Origin: a bacterium
GTDB taxonomy: Bacteria > Electryoneota > JAOADG01
Assembly (NCBI GenBank): GCA_030247525.1
Contig: JAOTSC010000010.1
Span: forward strand, 1-39,259
Direction of reading: 5' to 3'
Length of the DNA: 39,259 nucleotides
Shown here piece after piece: positions 25,906 through 33,260 of this stretch. The position numbers and the translations under genes were made by a program. The number at the start of each line of letters is the position of its first letter. Position 1 is the first letter of the stretch. The notes beneath the pieces are model-generated. The model was not told the DNA's origin and searched no databases. It was given only the letters and a program-made list of their open reading frames with translations.

Positions 25906-27512
25906 GTCACCTCGGCGAGAACTTGCGGCAATCCGTCGAGAATTGCTTGCGCATAAAATGCGGAAACGGAACCACCGGCATCCACCCAATGATCGGCGAC
26001 TCTCCCATGCATCCATACTGCAGCAAAGGCAGCGGTGAAGGGATCATATTCTTTTTGTAACGTCATGCGGGCAAGCAATGCGCCAATCATGCCCGCCAGT
26101 ACATCGCCACTGCCACCGGTTGCCAGCGCGGCGTTTCCGGTCGAATTAATCGCGATTCTGCCATCAGGCGATGCAATGATTGTCGGCGCTCCTTTTAATA
26201 CTAATACGACTCGATTGGTTTGCGCGAAGTGGCGTGCCGCTTCCACCCGGTTTGCAACAAACTCATTTATCCGCATTCCGGTAAGATTAGCGAATTCGTT
26301 GGTGTGTGGTGTGAGAATTCGTACCCCGCCGGGACGCGGCATTACTCCCGTTTCATTGGCCGTCTCCGCCAATGCAAACAACGCGTCAGCATCAACCACC
26401 ATTGGTTGTTCGACATTTTCATACACCAACCGTACCAGCGTCGTCACACCTACGTCACGTCCCATGCCGGGACCAATGACCCACGCATGCGACCAATCGC
26501 TCCAATGCGGTAATGCCGCAACCGCTTCTTCACTCAATCGCCCGTTGCGATCCGGTAATGCGACGGTCATTGCTTCCAGTAATTTAGACGCAACCACTGC
26601 CTCGGCTGTTTCCGGCGTACCCACCACGACCAATCCAGCGCCGGTGCGAACGGCGGCATTCGCCGTTAACGAAATTGCGCCGGTCAATCCCATCGAACCG
26701 CCTAACACAAATAATTTTCCGCGAGTTCCTTTGTGAGCATCGGGTGCAATCGTCGGCAATGCCAATTGTACATCACTCAGCTCCGGCGCGTGGGCTGTTG
26801 CTAATTCGTGCAAAATCTCGGTTGGTAATCCAATGTCGTGGGTAAGAAGTTCGCCGCGAAGGGTTTTCCCCGGTTCGAGCAGATGCCCCAGTTTCGGAGC
26901 GGCAAAGGTTACGGTGACAGTTGCGCCGGCACAATCGCCCAACACTTCTCCGGTATCACCGGAAACACCACTCGGGATATCCACCGCAAGGATTGGTATT
27001 CCTTCTTTGCGTAGTCGCTTCATAAGATCGACAGCGAGCAGTGCCGGTTCGCGTAATACGCCCGACAATCCGGTTCCGAATATTGCATCAATTACCAAGT
27101 CGAACCGGATGTAGGATAAGGTATCGAGTTCCATTGGCTGTAACTCGTCGATATGCCCTTGGAACTTCATTCCTTTCATTTCCCGTAATCGCTCGAGCGG
27201 GTGTAGCATCGCCAACGCATCCCCGTCGATTTTTTCCCGGGGTCCGATGAGCCGCATCCACACTTCGGCACCGCGATTAAGCAAATGCCGGGCGGCAACA
27301 AAACCATCGCCGCCGTTGTTTCCAGTACCACATACGACGAGTAAACGTTTACCAGCAAGCGTCGCGGTTGCCGTACCGGCGATAATCCGACCGGCTTCAT
27401 CGGCGATTGCCCGCCCTGCCGACTCCATTAGCGCGAGCGATGGAATGCCTAACCCCTCGATTCCACGGCGGTCGGCATTGCGCATTGCATCATTGGATAG
27501 TATCGGTATCAT
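25902..27512 (-). CDS. nnr: Bifunctional NAD(P)HX epimerase / ADP-dependent dehydratase
   Basis: 536 residues. The N-terminal ~220 residues are the YjeF_N epimerase (VCGTGNNGGDGFVAARHL at 61-78; later DLVIDAIFGTGLSG and VDIPSGVSGDTGE). The C-terminal ~290 are the ribokinase-like dehydratase (KGTRGKLFVLGGSMGLTGAISL; NSTGNAALATGGSGDVLAGM with GGSGDV at 466-471). Together they repair hydrated NADH and NADPH. The fusion is the common bacterial form. The ATG at 27512 has no good ribosome site, so initiation may be weak or depend on the upstream acpS transcript, 89 bases away. The family often lies beside acpS, as it does here. Confidence 0.94.
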   Translation of the reverse strand: MIPILSNDAMRNADRRGIEGLGIPSLALMESAGRAIADEAGRIIAGTATATLAGKRLLVVCGTGNNGGDGFVAARHLLNRGAEVWMRLIGPREKIDGDALAMLHPLERLREMKGMKFQGHIDELQPMELDTLSYIRFDLVIDAIFGTGLSGVLREPALLAVDLMKRLRKEGIPILAVDIPSGVSGDTGEVLGDCAGATVTVTFAAPKLGHLLEPGKTLRGELLTHDIGLPTEILHELATAHAPELSDVQLALPTIAPDAHKGTRGKLFVLGGSMGLTGAISLTANAAVRTGAGLVVVGTPETAEAVVASKLLEAMTVALPDRNGRLSEEAVAALPHWSDWSHAWVIGPGMGRDVGVTTLVRLVYENVEQPMVVDADALFALAETANETGVMPRPGGVRILTPHTNEFANLTGMRINEFVANRVEAARHFAQTNRVVLVLKGAPTIIASPDGRIAINSTGNAALATGGSGDVLAGMIGALLARMTLQKEYDPFTAAFAAVWMHGRVADHWVDAGGSVSAFYAQAILDGLPQVLAEVT

Positions 27513-27601
27513 GTTTTTTCAAATGAAATTGTAATTGAAATCATACCAGGAAATACTACTTCTTTTTTTCGGATTTCCCAAAACGAAAGCAATGGGTCAA
27601 G

Positions 27602-28009
27602 CTACTTTTCTTCCGGCCAAAGGATTGCAAACGCGGTAGCGATTCCGCCATCGTGACTGATGCTGATATCGAATCGCCGGTTCGACCATTTGGGATTGAG
27701 GACTTTCGCTTCCGGCGCGCCGTCTTCGGTATGAGTGATTTCTACTTCCTGCCACGCCAAGCGCCCTTCGCCCATCAATCCTTTGCCGGTCGCCTTCCCA
27801 ATCGCTTCCTTTGCCGCGTACATCCCTGCGACATGAACCGCGAACCGGGCGCGTTGCGTGCCAGTTTCCGAATGAAACCGCTTCTTCATCGCTTCCCGTT
27901 CGACCGTCGTGAAAATCCGTTCCATCCAGTAATCGCCCATATCAGTCTCGAGTAATTCGCGTACCCGGTCGACCGTACAGACATCGATACCTACGCCGCT
28001 TGTCGCCAT
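27602..28009 (-). CDS. acpS: Holo-[acyl-carrier-protein] synthase
   Basis: 135 residues, normal for the short AcpS type. It transfers 4'-phosphopantetheine from CoA to acyl carrier protein. GVGIDVCTVDRV (D9) and AAKEAIGKATGKG (E68) are the two metal and CoA sites of the family; the C-terminal FDISISHDGGIATAFAIL matches the usual end. GGAGAG lies six bases before the ATG. It sits 11 bases after the HAD gene and ahead of nnr. Confidence 0.94.
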   Translation of the reverse strand: MATSGVGIDVCTVDRVRELLETDMGDYWMERIFTTVEREAMKKRFHSETGTQRARFAVHVAGMYAAKEAIGKATGKGLMGEGRLAWQEVEITHTEDGAPEAKVLNPKWSNRRFDISISHDGGIATAFAILWPEEK

Positions 28010-28020
28010 ACGACACTCTC

Positions 28021-28740
28021 CTATAACAAAATTTCTTGTTTCGGGGGAAGGATTTCCCGGTACGGTGTTCCTAATTGATCAACAATTGCAAGGAGCTGTT
28101 CCGGTTGGTCGATTTCAAAATCCGCACCCGCTTCGACGACTTCGTGGACATCGCCGTACCGAGCAAACACGGTTTTCACTCCCAGCGCTTGCGCGCCATG
28201 AACGTCGCGTTCCGGCCAATCCCCCACCATCAGCGTTTCGCCCGAACCGACCCCCAATCGGGTCATCGCTAATTGAAATGGAGCGGCATGCGGTTTCTGT
28301 TTCCCAGTATCCTCGAAGGCGACGACTGTATCGAAAAAGACCTCGATCCCGGCTTCCACCAAACGCAGCCATGCCTGTTTCCGCGGTGCATCGGATACAA
28401 CGCCCAGTAGAACTCCCCGCTTTAACAGTCCAGCCAGTGTCACTCGAACACCGGGGTATGGTTCGAGATGGTTGTGCCAAGCTCGTTGGTACCCGCTGAT
28501 CGCCGCCGCTAATAAACGGGGACTCGGAGTGGGAAATCCCTCGAGTAATCGATCGAATACTTCCTGATACTCAATGCCGTATTCGCGGTAGATCGCAAAT
28601 ATCCGACGTCGCAATACCTCCTCGTCGAGTGATAATCCCGCATCGCGCATTGCGACGATTGCCGCATCGACCCCGGCATTTTTCATCCGTAGAAAATCGA
28701 CCAGCGTATTATCCAAGTCGAAGAGAATGGCTCGAATCAC
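28021..28740 (-). CDS. HAD-superfamily hydrolase, probable phosphatase
   Basis: 239 residues. Motif I is DLDNTLVDF (nucleophile D8, acid D10), motif II VVSDAP, motif III lysine near GKQKPHAAPF, motif IV VGDWPERDV: a complete HAD-IA phosphatase with a helical cap at ~16-95. The arrangement resembles the YjjG / pyrimidine nucleotidase and phosphoglycolate phosphatase group, but the substrate cannot be told from sequence. The start is a GTG (28740) right behind the MBL stop, with GGGA upstream, so the two are likely co-translated. Confidence 0.88.
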   Translation of the reverse strand: MIRAILFDLDNTLVDFLRMKNAGVDAAIVAMRDAGLSLDEEVLRRRIFAIYREYGIEYQEVFDRLLEGFPTPSPRLLAAAISGYQRAWHNHLEPYPGVRVTLAGLLKRGVLLGVVSDAPRKQAWLRLVEAGIEVFFDTVVAFEDTGKQKPHAAPFQLAMTRLGVGSGETLMVGDWPERDVHGAQALGVKTVFARYGDVHEVVEAGADFEIDQPEQLLAIVDQLGTPYREILPPKQEILL

Positions 28741-28743
28741 GAT

Positions 28744-29562
28744 TTATCCCAGGGAAATCAGTTTTCCATCTTCGGGGATGGTAAGGTCGACGATGCTATC
28801 TGCCAACCGTTCTATTTGTGCTACGTAGCGTTCCCGCGAATGCGTCGGATTAAAATGGATCGGGATTAAATTTCCGGCGGCACATTGCAACGCAAATTCA
28901 GCAACTTCGGTATCGCAGCTATGGTGGAGAATCGCTTCCCGGTTTTCGTTACGATCCAGCTCAGCGACATCTGTGGGATCGTAGTACACCTCATGCAACA
29001 GCCAACGGACGCCGTTGCAAGGCTCCATCGCTCGCGCCAGCACCGAGGTATCGGAGATATAGGCGAGGGTCGAATCGAAGGCATATCCGACCGAGGTGTC
29101 GCTATGTTTCTGCGGCCAGACTGTTACCGGCATCCCGTCGACATCGTTTTCACCGAGGTGAAGTTCCTTAATTTCGGTGTGAAATGGGAGAAACGGGAAC
29201 GGAGTGTGATAAAACGGCATCCGCAACATCATTTCGAGCGCTTCTCGCGGATTATAGTAACACAAAGTGCGATCCGGCGCGCAAATCACCAAGGTTTGTT
29301 CCGGCTTCAGGAAACGCGACAGGAAAGTAAATCCAATCGTATGGTCAAGATGATAATGGGAAAGAAAGAGGTAGATCTTTTCGGTTGCCTGCAGTTGTGC
29401 GAGGCAGTCACAATCGCCTAACCGCCGCAAGCCGCTGCCAGCATCGAGCAAAATCGTACGGTTGCCGCGCTGCCAGAGATATGCGCTGGTTTCGCGTTCC
29501 GCGGTCGCCATCCAACCGCCGGTACCTAAAGGCAACAGTGTCCCCGCACTGGAATACAACAT
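28744..29562 (-). CDS. Metallo-beta-lactamase-fold hydrolase (RNase Z / phosphodiesterase-like)
   Basis: 272 residues. The di-zinc motif is SHYHLDH (H69, H71, D73, H74); LLDAGSG comes before it, and SDTSVLARA, the LLHEVYYD segment and IPIHFNPTHS after it follow the order seen in RNase Z-like and cyclic-phosphodiesterase-like members. The ATG at 29562 is chosen over one eight codons upstream because GGGAGCGCT lies just before it and the first beta strand starts there. The RNase Z exosite arm is not evident, so tRNA processing is not claimed. First gene of the operon that ends with ssb. Confidence 0.83.
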   Translation of the reverse strand: MLYSSAGTLLPLGTGGWMATAERETSAYLWQRGNRTILLDAGSGLRRLGDCDCLAQLQATEKIYLFLSHYHLDHTIGFTFLSRFLKPEQTLVICAPDRTLCYYNPREALEMMLRMPFYHTPFPFLPFHTEIKELHLGENDVDGMPVTVWPQKHSDTSVGYAFDSTLAYISDTSVLARAMEPCNGVRWLLHEVYYDPTDVAELDRNENREAILHHSCDTEVAEFALQCAAGNLIPIHFNPTHSRERYVAQIERLADSIVDLTIPEDGKLISLG

Positions 29563-29651
29563 AGCGCTCCCGATAAAACCACTCATTGGAAAAGGAAATA
29601 CAGTTTCAATGGTACGAAATCGGGAACACGGTTACAATGGATGAAAAGAAA

Positions 29652-29671
29652 AGCGAATGTCGCCATTCGCT
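29652..29671 (-). terminator. Terminator after the histidine kinase-like gene
   Basis: AGCGAATG and CATTCGCT form a perfect 8-bp stem with loop TCGC. On the minus strand TTTTCTTTTC follows. It lies about 40 bases past the stop of the 235-residue kinase-like gene. Confidence 0.8.
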
Positions 29672-29710
29672 GTAACAATCCTAATAAACATAGCGATGTC
29701 ATCACTTTAG

Positions 29711-30418
29711 TTAATTCCGCCACTCCAACACCGCTTGCGTCCCCCCCTCGATCGTAAAGGGAGTCACGAACGATAGTTTCCCTTCCATACGTTCGGTCAA
29801 ACGATGCGTCAATACCAAACCGATACCGCTGCCAATTTCACCGCGCGCACCTGGTGAAGGAATCACTTCACGGGCATCGCCAATGCGTTCCGCTAAATCC
29901 TTTGGCATCCCCGGACCTTCGTCCGTTATCAGTATTGCAACATGAGTTTTCGTGATTCGGGAACCGACTCGCACGTTTTTTCCGGGCGGGGTGAATTTCA
30001 CCGCATTGTATAACAGATTTCCTAAGATCGCTTCGCGCAGGATCGCGGGATCGACGTGATGCAGGGTACCCGACAAATCGTCGCGCAGGATACGTACCCC
30101 GGAAGTCGCGGCAAACAATTCAATCTCATCTACCGCAGCATTCACGATATCGGCGATGGCAACCGGTTCATTATGGGGGTACTCACCGAGTTGCATATAA
30201 TTCCGAACAAATTGGATATACTTTGCCCCTTTACGGGCAAGTTCACGCAATTTCAGTTGATCGGTTTCAGTGATTTCGTTCTCATTGGTCAAGAACTGCA
30301 TAGCATGAAACAAATTCGCAATGTCATGGGTAAAAGTCGCATAGAGTACATACTGATCGCGAAGCTTATGCCCGGCGACCGCTCGTTTATTGCGGGGATG
30401 TCCGTTAGAGGTTTTCAT
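29711..30418 (-). CDS. Small cytosolic sensor histidine kinase-like protein
   Basis: 235 residues with no membrane segment and no sensor domain. The H-box is ATFTHDIANLFHAMQFL (H31), closer to the HD-x-NN type found in soluble and hybrid kinases than to the usual HExxxPL. The HATPase part has the N-box ILGNLLYNAVKFTPPG, G1 DEGPGMP and G2 GSGIGLVLTHRLTERMEG. It should autophosphorylate and pass phosphate to a response regulator, but none is encoded in the window, so it is an orphan. The ATG at 30418 is chosen as the start nearest the conserved region; it has only a weak AGAG, and a longer form from 30499 is possible. Confidence 0.75.
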   Translation of the reverse strand: MKTSNGHPRNKRAVAGHKLRDQYVLYATFTHDIANLFHAMQFLTNENEITETDQLKLRELARKGAKYIQFVRNYMQLGEYPHNEPVAIADIVNAAVDEIELFAATSGVRILRDDLSGTLHHVDPAILREAILGNLLYNAVKFTPPGKNVRVGSRITKTHVAILITDEGPGMPKDLAERIGDAREVIPSPGARGEIGSGIGLVLTHRLTERMEGKLSFVTPFTIEGGTQAVLEWRN

Positions 30419-30635
30419 ACTTAACTCTGTAAAGTTAACCGTAAACGTTTCTGATACCAAGTATTTACAAAGCGGTTCCTTGATTTGACACCGTAACATA
30501 AGATTAGTTTACTGATCGTACGATATTACGCCGGGTTGTACCTATGATATCGGCAGTTATTTGATATCCTAAATGCTCACTTTGCCGGTTTGCCTGAGAT
30601 GTTCGTATTTTTTAATAGTTACCAAAGGACACCCA

Positions 30636-31334
30636 ATGACCAAATATCTCTCCCGCACGCTGCTCTTCTGCGTTTTCCTTGCAGTCAGTGTGTATGCCGC
30701 CCCCGGTCTGTATGTCGAACAGACGACCGGAAGCAATGACAACACCCACATCGCAAAAATCTTTGCCGCTTCCGACCGCTTCCGTGCCGAGGAAGGGAGC
30801 ACCATCACGATTGCCCGCAACGATCTGGGGGTAATCTGGATGTTCGACGAAACGGAGAAGAGTTATATCGAAATGCCGCAATCGATGTTAAAGGAACTTG
30901 CCGCTATGGGACAAGCCGCCTCCGGGGAAGCGGGCAAAGACCCGGGACTGCGGGGCGACGCCTATTACCGCACCGGTAAAACGAAGAAAATCGGCGAATG
31001 GGATTGTTACGAAGTCGCCCTCGATTTACAAAAACGCAGCGGGATGTTGGAAATCGTCGATGAGCAGTCGCTCTGGATTTCCACCAAAGCGTATCCCGGC
31101 GCGATTTCATACTTTGAATGGGTATTTCAGGCGTTGGGCGTCAGCCGCGACGATTTAAATAAAATGAAAACCGTTTTGGGGGAAGGCTTCCCCATCGAAA
31201 CTCGGATGGTCGCTATGGGGAACACGACCGTAACCCGAGTCGTAAAATTGGAAAGCCGCGATCATCCGAATTCGTTATTCGAGCCGCTTACCGGTTACCG
31301 GAAAGATTCGTTCGAACAGATGCTCGGGAAGTAA
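30636..31334 (+). CDS. Secreted DUF4412-like protein
   Basis: 232 residues. Signal peptide MTKYLSRTLLFCVFLAVSVYA, then APGLYVEQTT. The pattern YVEQTTGSN, IARNDLGVIWMFDETEKSYIEMP, KIGEWDCYEVALDL and LWISTKAYPGAISYFEW fits the DUF4412 and related lipoprotein-carrier-like families: a beta-rich protein that reads as 'no longer active, measured by conversion of the dye' in none of its motifs, so no activity can be named. AAAGGACACCC precedes the ATG. Divergent from the kinase-like gene, with which it may share a regulatory region (30419-30635). Confidence 0.65.
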   Translation: MTKYLSRTLLFCVFLAVSVYAAPGLYVEQTTGSNDNTHIAKIFAASDRFRAEEGSTITIARNDLGVIWMFDETEKSYIEMPQSMLKELAAMGQAASGEAGKDPGLRGDAYYRTGKTKKIGEWDCYEVALDLQKRSGMLEIVDEQSLWISTKAYPGAISYFEWVFQALGVSRDDLNKMKTVLGEGFPIETRMVAMGNTTVTRVVKLESRDHPNSLFEPLTGYRKDSFEQMLGK

Positions 31335-31403
31335 GTTTTCCGGATCGGGATCGCTTTGTCATCTGCCGTACAGCGAATTCCCCACATTGATACGATTACT
31401 ACT

Positions 31404-31439
31404 GGGATTGCTTCGGTGCTACGCACTCTCGCAATGACA
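31404..31439. repeat. Interspersed GGGATTGC...GCAATGAC palindromic repeat
   Basis: Read on the minus strand it begins GTCATTGCGAGAG and ends CCGAAGCAATCCC, with the half-sites ATTGC and GCAAT inverted. Sequences of this form are scattered between genes in many unrelated bacterial genomes. Only one copy is in this window. Confidence 0.5.
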
Positions 31440-31460
31440 TCACAATAAAAAGGAAACAAC

Positions 31461-32591
31461 ATGAAAGACCACCGCAACGAAGTTCTCGCAAAACAATTGA
31501 TCGACTATTCACTTGAAATTCAATCGGGTGAAACGCTGTATCTGGAAATCAAAGGGAAAGAAACGCTGGAACTGGGAAAGCAGATTATCCGTCTCGCCAC
31601 CGAAAAGGGGGCGACGGTATTCTGGTACTATAACGACGAGTCGTTGCTCCGTCAATTCCTACGCTCAGCTCACCCGGTGCAGATGGAACGAATGGCGGAA
31701 CTCCATCTCGAACTGATGAAGCAAGCCGATTGTTACATCGGGCTTCGCGGTTCCGACAATCCATTCGATCTTGCTGATGTTGATGGAAAACAGAAGGACG
31801 CATTCAATAAGTTGTTCTATCACCCGGTCCATCTCGAAGAACGGGTGAAGCGGACGCGCTGGGTCGTCTTGCGTTATCCGAATAATGCGATGGCGCAGCT
31901 TGCCGAAACATCACAGGAAAAATTCGAGGACTTCTATTTTGAAGTATGCTGCGCCGACTATGCGAAGATGTCGATTGCTGAAGATAAACTCAAAGCGTTA
32001 ATGGATGCGACTGATAAAGTCCATCTCAAAGGACCCGGCACCGATTTGACATTTTCGATTAAGGACATTCCCGTCGTGAAATGCGACGGCGGACGCAACA
32101 TCCCCGATGGCGAGGTGTACACCGCGCCGGTGCGCAATTCGTTGAACGGTGTCATCAAATACAATACCCCCTCGCTTTACGAAGGAACGGTCTTCACCGG
32201 TATCACCTTTACCTTTGAGAATGGGAAAATCGTTCATGCAACTGCAGACGGCAACGTGGAAAAGTTGAATCGCATTCTCGATACCGACGAAGGGGCGCGT
32301 TACATCGGCGAGTTTTCGTTGGGTGTTAATCCCTTCATTCTCCATCCGATGAAGGATACGCTTTTCGATGAGAAGATTGCCGGTTCGATTCACCTGACGC
32401 CGGGTCAATCCTATGATGAAGCGCCGAATGGCAACGCTTCGGCTATCCACTGGGATTTGGTGCTCGTGCAGCGTGCCGATTACGGCGGCGGTGAAATCTG
32501 GTTCGACGATAAATTGATTCGTAAGGATGGTATTTTTACCGATCCGGCATTGGAAGCCGCCTTCTCGAAAGAGAATCTCCGTGGCATTTGA
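31461..32591 (+). CDS. M29-family aminopeptidase (AmpS/PepS type)
   Basis: 376 residues. It removes N-terminal residues from peptides with a two-metal centre, in the cytosol. The expected ligands are in place and in the right spacing: E218 in PDGEVYTAP, E284 in YIGEFSLGVNP (66 residues on), H311 in SIHLTPGQSY with Y318, and H330/D332 in AIHWDLV. The N-terminal domain carries LAKQLIDYSLEIQSGETLYLE. Slightly shorter than typical AmpS. AAAAAGGAAACAAC precedes the ATG. Monocistronic, with a terminator-like hairpin at 32637-32657. Confidence 0.92.
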   Translation: MKDHRNEVLAKQLIDYSLEIQSGETLYLEIKGKETLELGKQIIRLATEKGATVFWYYNDESLLRQFLRSAHPVQMERMAELHLELMKQADCYIGLRGSDNPFDLADVDGKQKDAFNKLFYHPVHLEERVKRTRWVVLRYPNNAMAQLAETSQEKFEDFYFEVCCADYAKMSIAEDKLKALMDATDKVHLKGPGTDLTFSIKDIPVVKCDGGRNIPDGEVYTAPVRNSLNGVIKYNTPSLYEGTVFTGITFTFENGKIVHATADGNVEKLNRILDTDEGARYIGEFSLGVNPFILHPMKDTLFDEKIAGSIHLTPGQSYDEAPNGNASAIHWDLVLVQRADYGGGEIWFDDKLIRKDGIFTDPALEAAFSKENLRGI

Positions 32592-32604
32592 TGGGTGTGT
32601 GGCT

Positions 32605-32868
32605 GCGACATCCTGTCGCGGTTGGTGATTGGTGTAGGGGCGTATGGCATACGCCCCTTTTATGGTAGCCACCGGCGTCCCCGCCGGTAAAAAACGAAAA
32701 GGCGAATCTCGTATTCGCTAAAAAACAGGTCTGGAGACCCGTCCGTACCCCGACTATATAACTAATTTTCACATTACGCCCGTTGGACAGGAATGTCCAA
32801 CGTACAGTTACACAACGGGCTAAGAAGCCCGTAGCCACTAGCAGCAGGGGCGAATGGCATACGCCTCT
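32605..32868. repeat. Cluster of eight small hairpins in a gene-free stretch
   Basis: In order: GCGACA/TGTCGC (32605-32619); GGGGCGTAT/ATACGCCCC (32637-32657); ACCGGCG/CGCCGGT (32671-32688); GCGAAT/ATTCGC (32702-32718); GGTCT/AGACC (32728-32739); CGTTGGACA/TGTCCAACG (32781-32802); ACGGGCT/AGCCCGT (32815-32832); and an imperfect GGGGCG/CGCCTC (about 32847-32867). Stems are 5-9 bp with loops of 2-5 bases in the perfect ones. They fill the 563-base stretch 32592-33154 together with a decayed sorting-domain fragment. No CRISPR-like regular spacing. Confidence 0.7.
32637..32657 (+). terminator. Terminator-like hairpin after the M29 aminopeptidase gene
   Basis: GGGGCGTAT and ATACGCCCC form a 9-bp perfect stem with loop GGC, followed by TTTTATGG on the plus strand. 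Confidence 0.7.
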
Positions 32869-32878
32869 CTTTCTTCAC

Positions 32879-32980
32879 CTATTGCTTGAGAACGACCAAT
32901 CGAGTGGATGCGATCTGTGTCCCCGCTGTTAACTTGGCGAAGTATGTTCCCGACGAAAGCCGCTCGTTTGAAACCGACTC
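32879..32980 (-). pseudogene. Remnant of a type IX C-terminal sorting domain
   Basis: A 33-codon open stretch on the minus strand ends in TAG at 32881-32879 and has an in-frame TGA directly upstream (32983-32981), with no start codon. It reads NERLSSGTYFAKLTAG then STRLVVLKQ, which lines up with the end of a type A sorting domain (compare NLPSGIYFLRYDVNG and MSKMVLSK in the 646-residue protein). The rest of the gene, including the PFNP part, is gone. It marks a lost secreted-protein gene beside the mobile element. Confidence 0.65.
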
Positions 32981-33112
32981 TCACGAGTTCGGCGAGAATA
33001 TGACTTGAGAAAATCCGAGTCGCCGAAAGAGGTCAACGGTTCGAGTGCTCTTACAAAAAACATCACAGTCCTTCGATTTCCGATGATCTATTTACTCGAT
33101 CCAAGTAAGGTC

Positions 33113-33141
33113 TTGTGTAGCAGGTGGAAAGCATATATATT
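33113..33141 (+). promoter_or_regulatory. Putative promoter of the tRNA gene
   Basis: TTGTGT, a 17-base spacer, then TATATT (33136-33141), putting the transcript start about seven bases before the tRNA 5' end. Good -10, weak -35. Confidence 0.5.
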
Positions 33142-33154
33142 GAGCGTTGCCTTC

Positions 33155-33228
33155 GGCGGGGTAGCTCAGTCGGTTAGAGCAGCGGAATCATAATCCGCGT
33201 GTCGGGGGTTCGAATCCCTCCCCCGCTA
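33155..33228 (+). tRNA. tRNA with anticodon CAT (elongator tRNA-Met or lysidine-modified tRNA-Ile)
   Basis: 74 bases fold as a cloverleaf: acceptor GGCGGGG/CCCCGCT, D arm GCTC/GAGC, anticodon arm GCGGA-ATCATAA-TCCGC, five-base variable loop, T arm GGGGG-TTCGAAT-CCCTC, discriminator A. CCA is not encoded. It is not the initiator: there is no C1xA72 mismatch and no run of three G-C pairs at the anticodon stem base. Position 1-72 is a G-U pair. Anticodon CAT cannot by itself separate Met from Ile2. The 3' half is the apparent integration site of the neighbouring element. Confidence 0.93.
33174..33228. other. Putative attachment site (tRNA 3' half / recombinase C-terminus)
   Basis: The tRNA 3' half is at the same time the end of the recombinase reading frame on the other strand (GGGIRTPDTRIMIPLL then TAA). 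A recombinase gene reading antisense into a tRNA 3' end is a hallmark of an element integrated there. The exact core cannot be fixed without the other junction, which is outside the window. Confidence 0.6.
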
Positions 33229-33234
33229 CTCTCT

Positions 33235-33260
33235 GCACTCATGCATTTTTGCATGAGTGC
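33235..33260 (+). terminator. Terminator of the tRNA, embedded in the recombinase reading frame
   Basis: GCACTCATGCA and TGCATGAGTGC form a perfect 11-bp stem with a TTTT loop, then TTCTTTTTTAG on the plus strand. It lies six bases past the tRNA and inside the antisense codons for the recombinase C-terminus (EALMQKCMSA). On the minus strand there is no T tract, so the recombinase is not terminated by it. Confidence 0.85.

Noticed and set aside
26035-26736. 233-residue plus-strand frame opposite nnr
   Set aside because: Antisense of a well-conserved enzyme; Ser/Pro/Asn-rich translation with no recognisable motif.
32605-32868. CRISPR array
   Set aside because: The hairpins differ in sequence and spacing; there is no repeated unit and no cas gene.
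33155-33228. Initiator tRNA-fMet
   Set aside because: Lacks the C1xA72 mismatch and the three G-C pairs in the anticodon stem.
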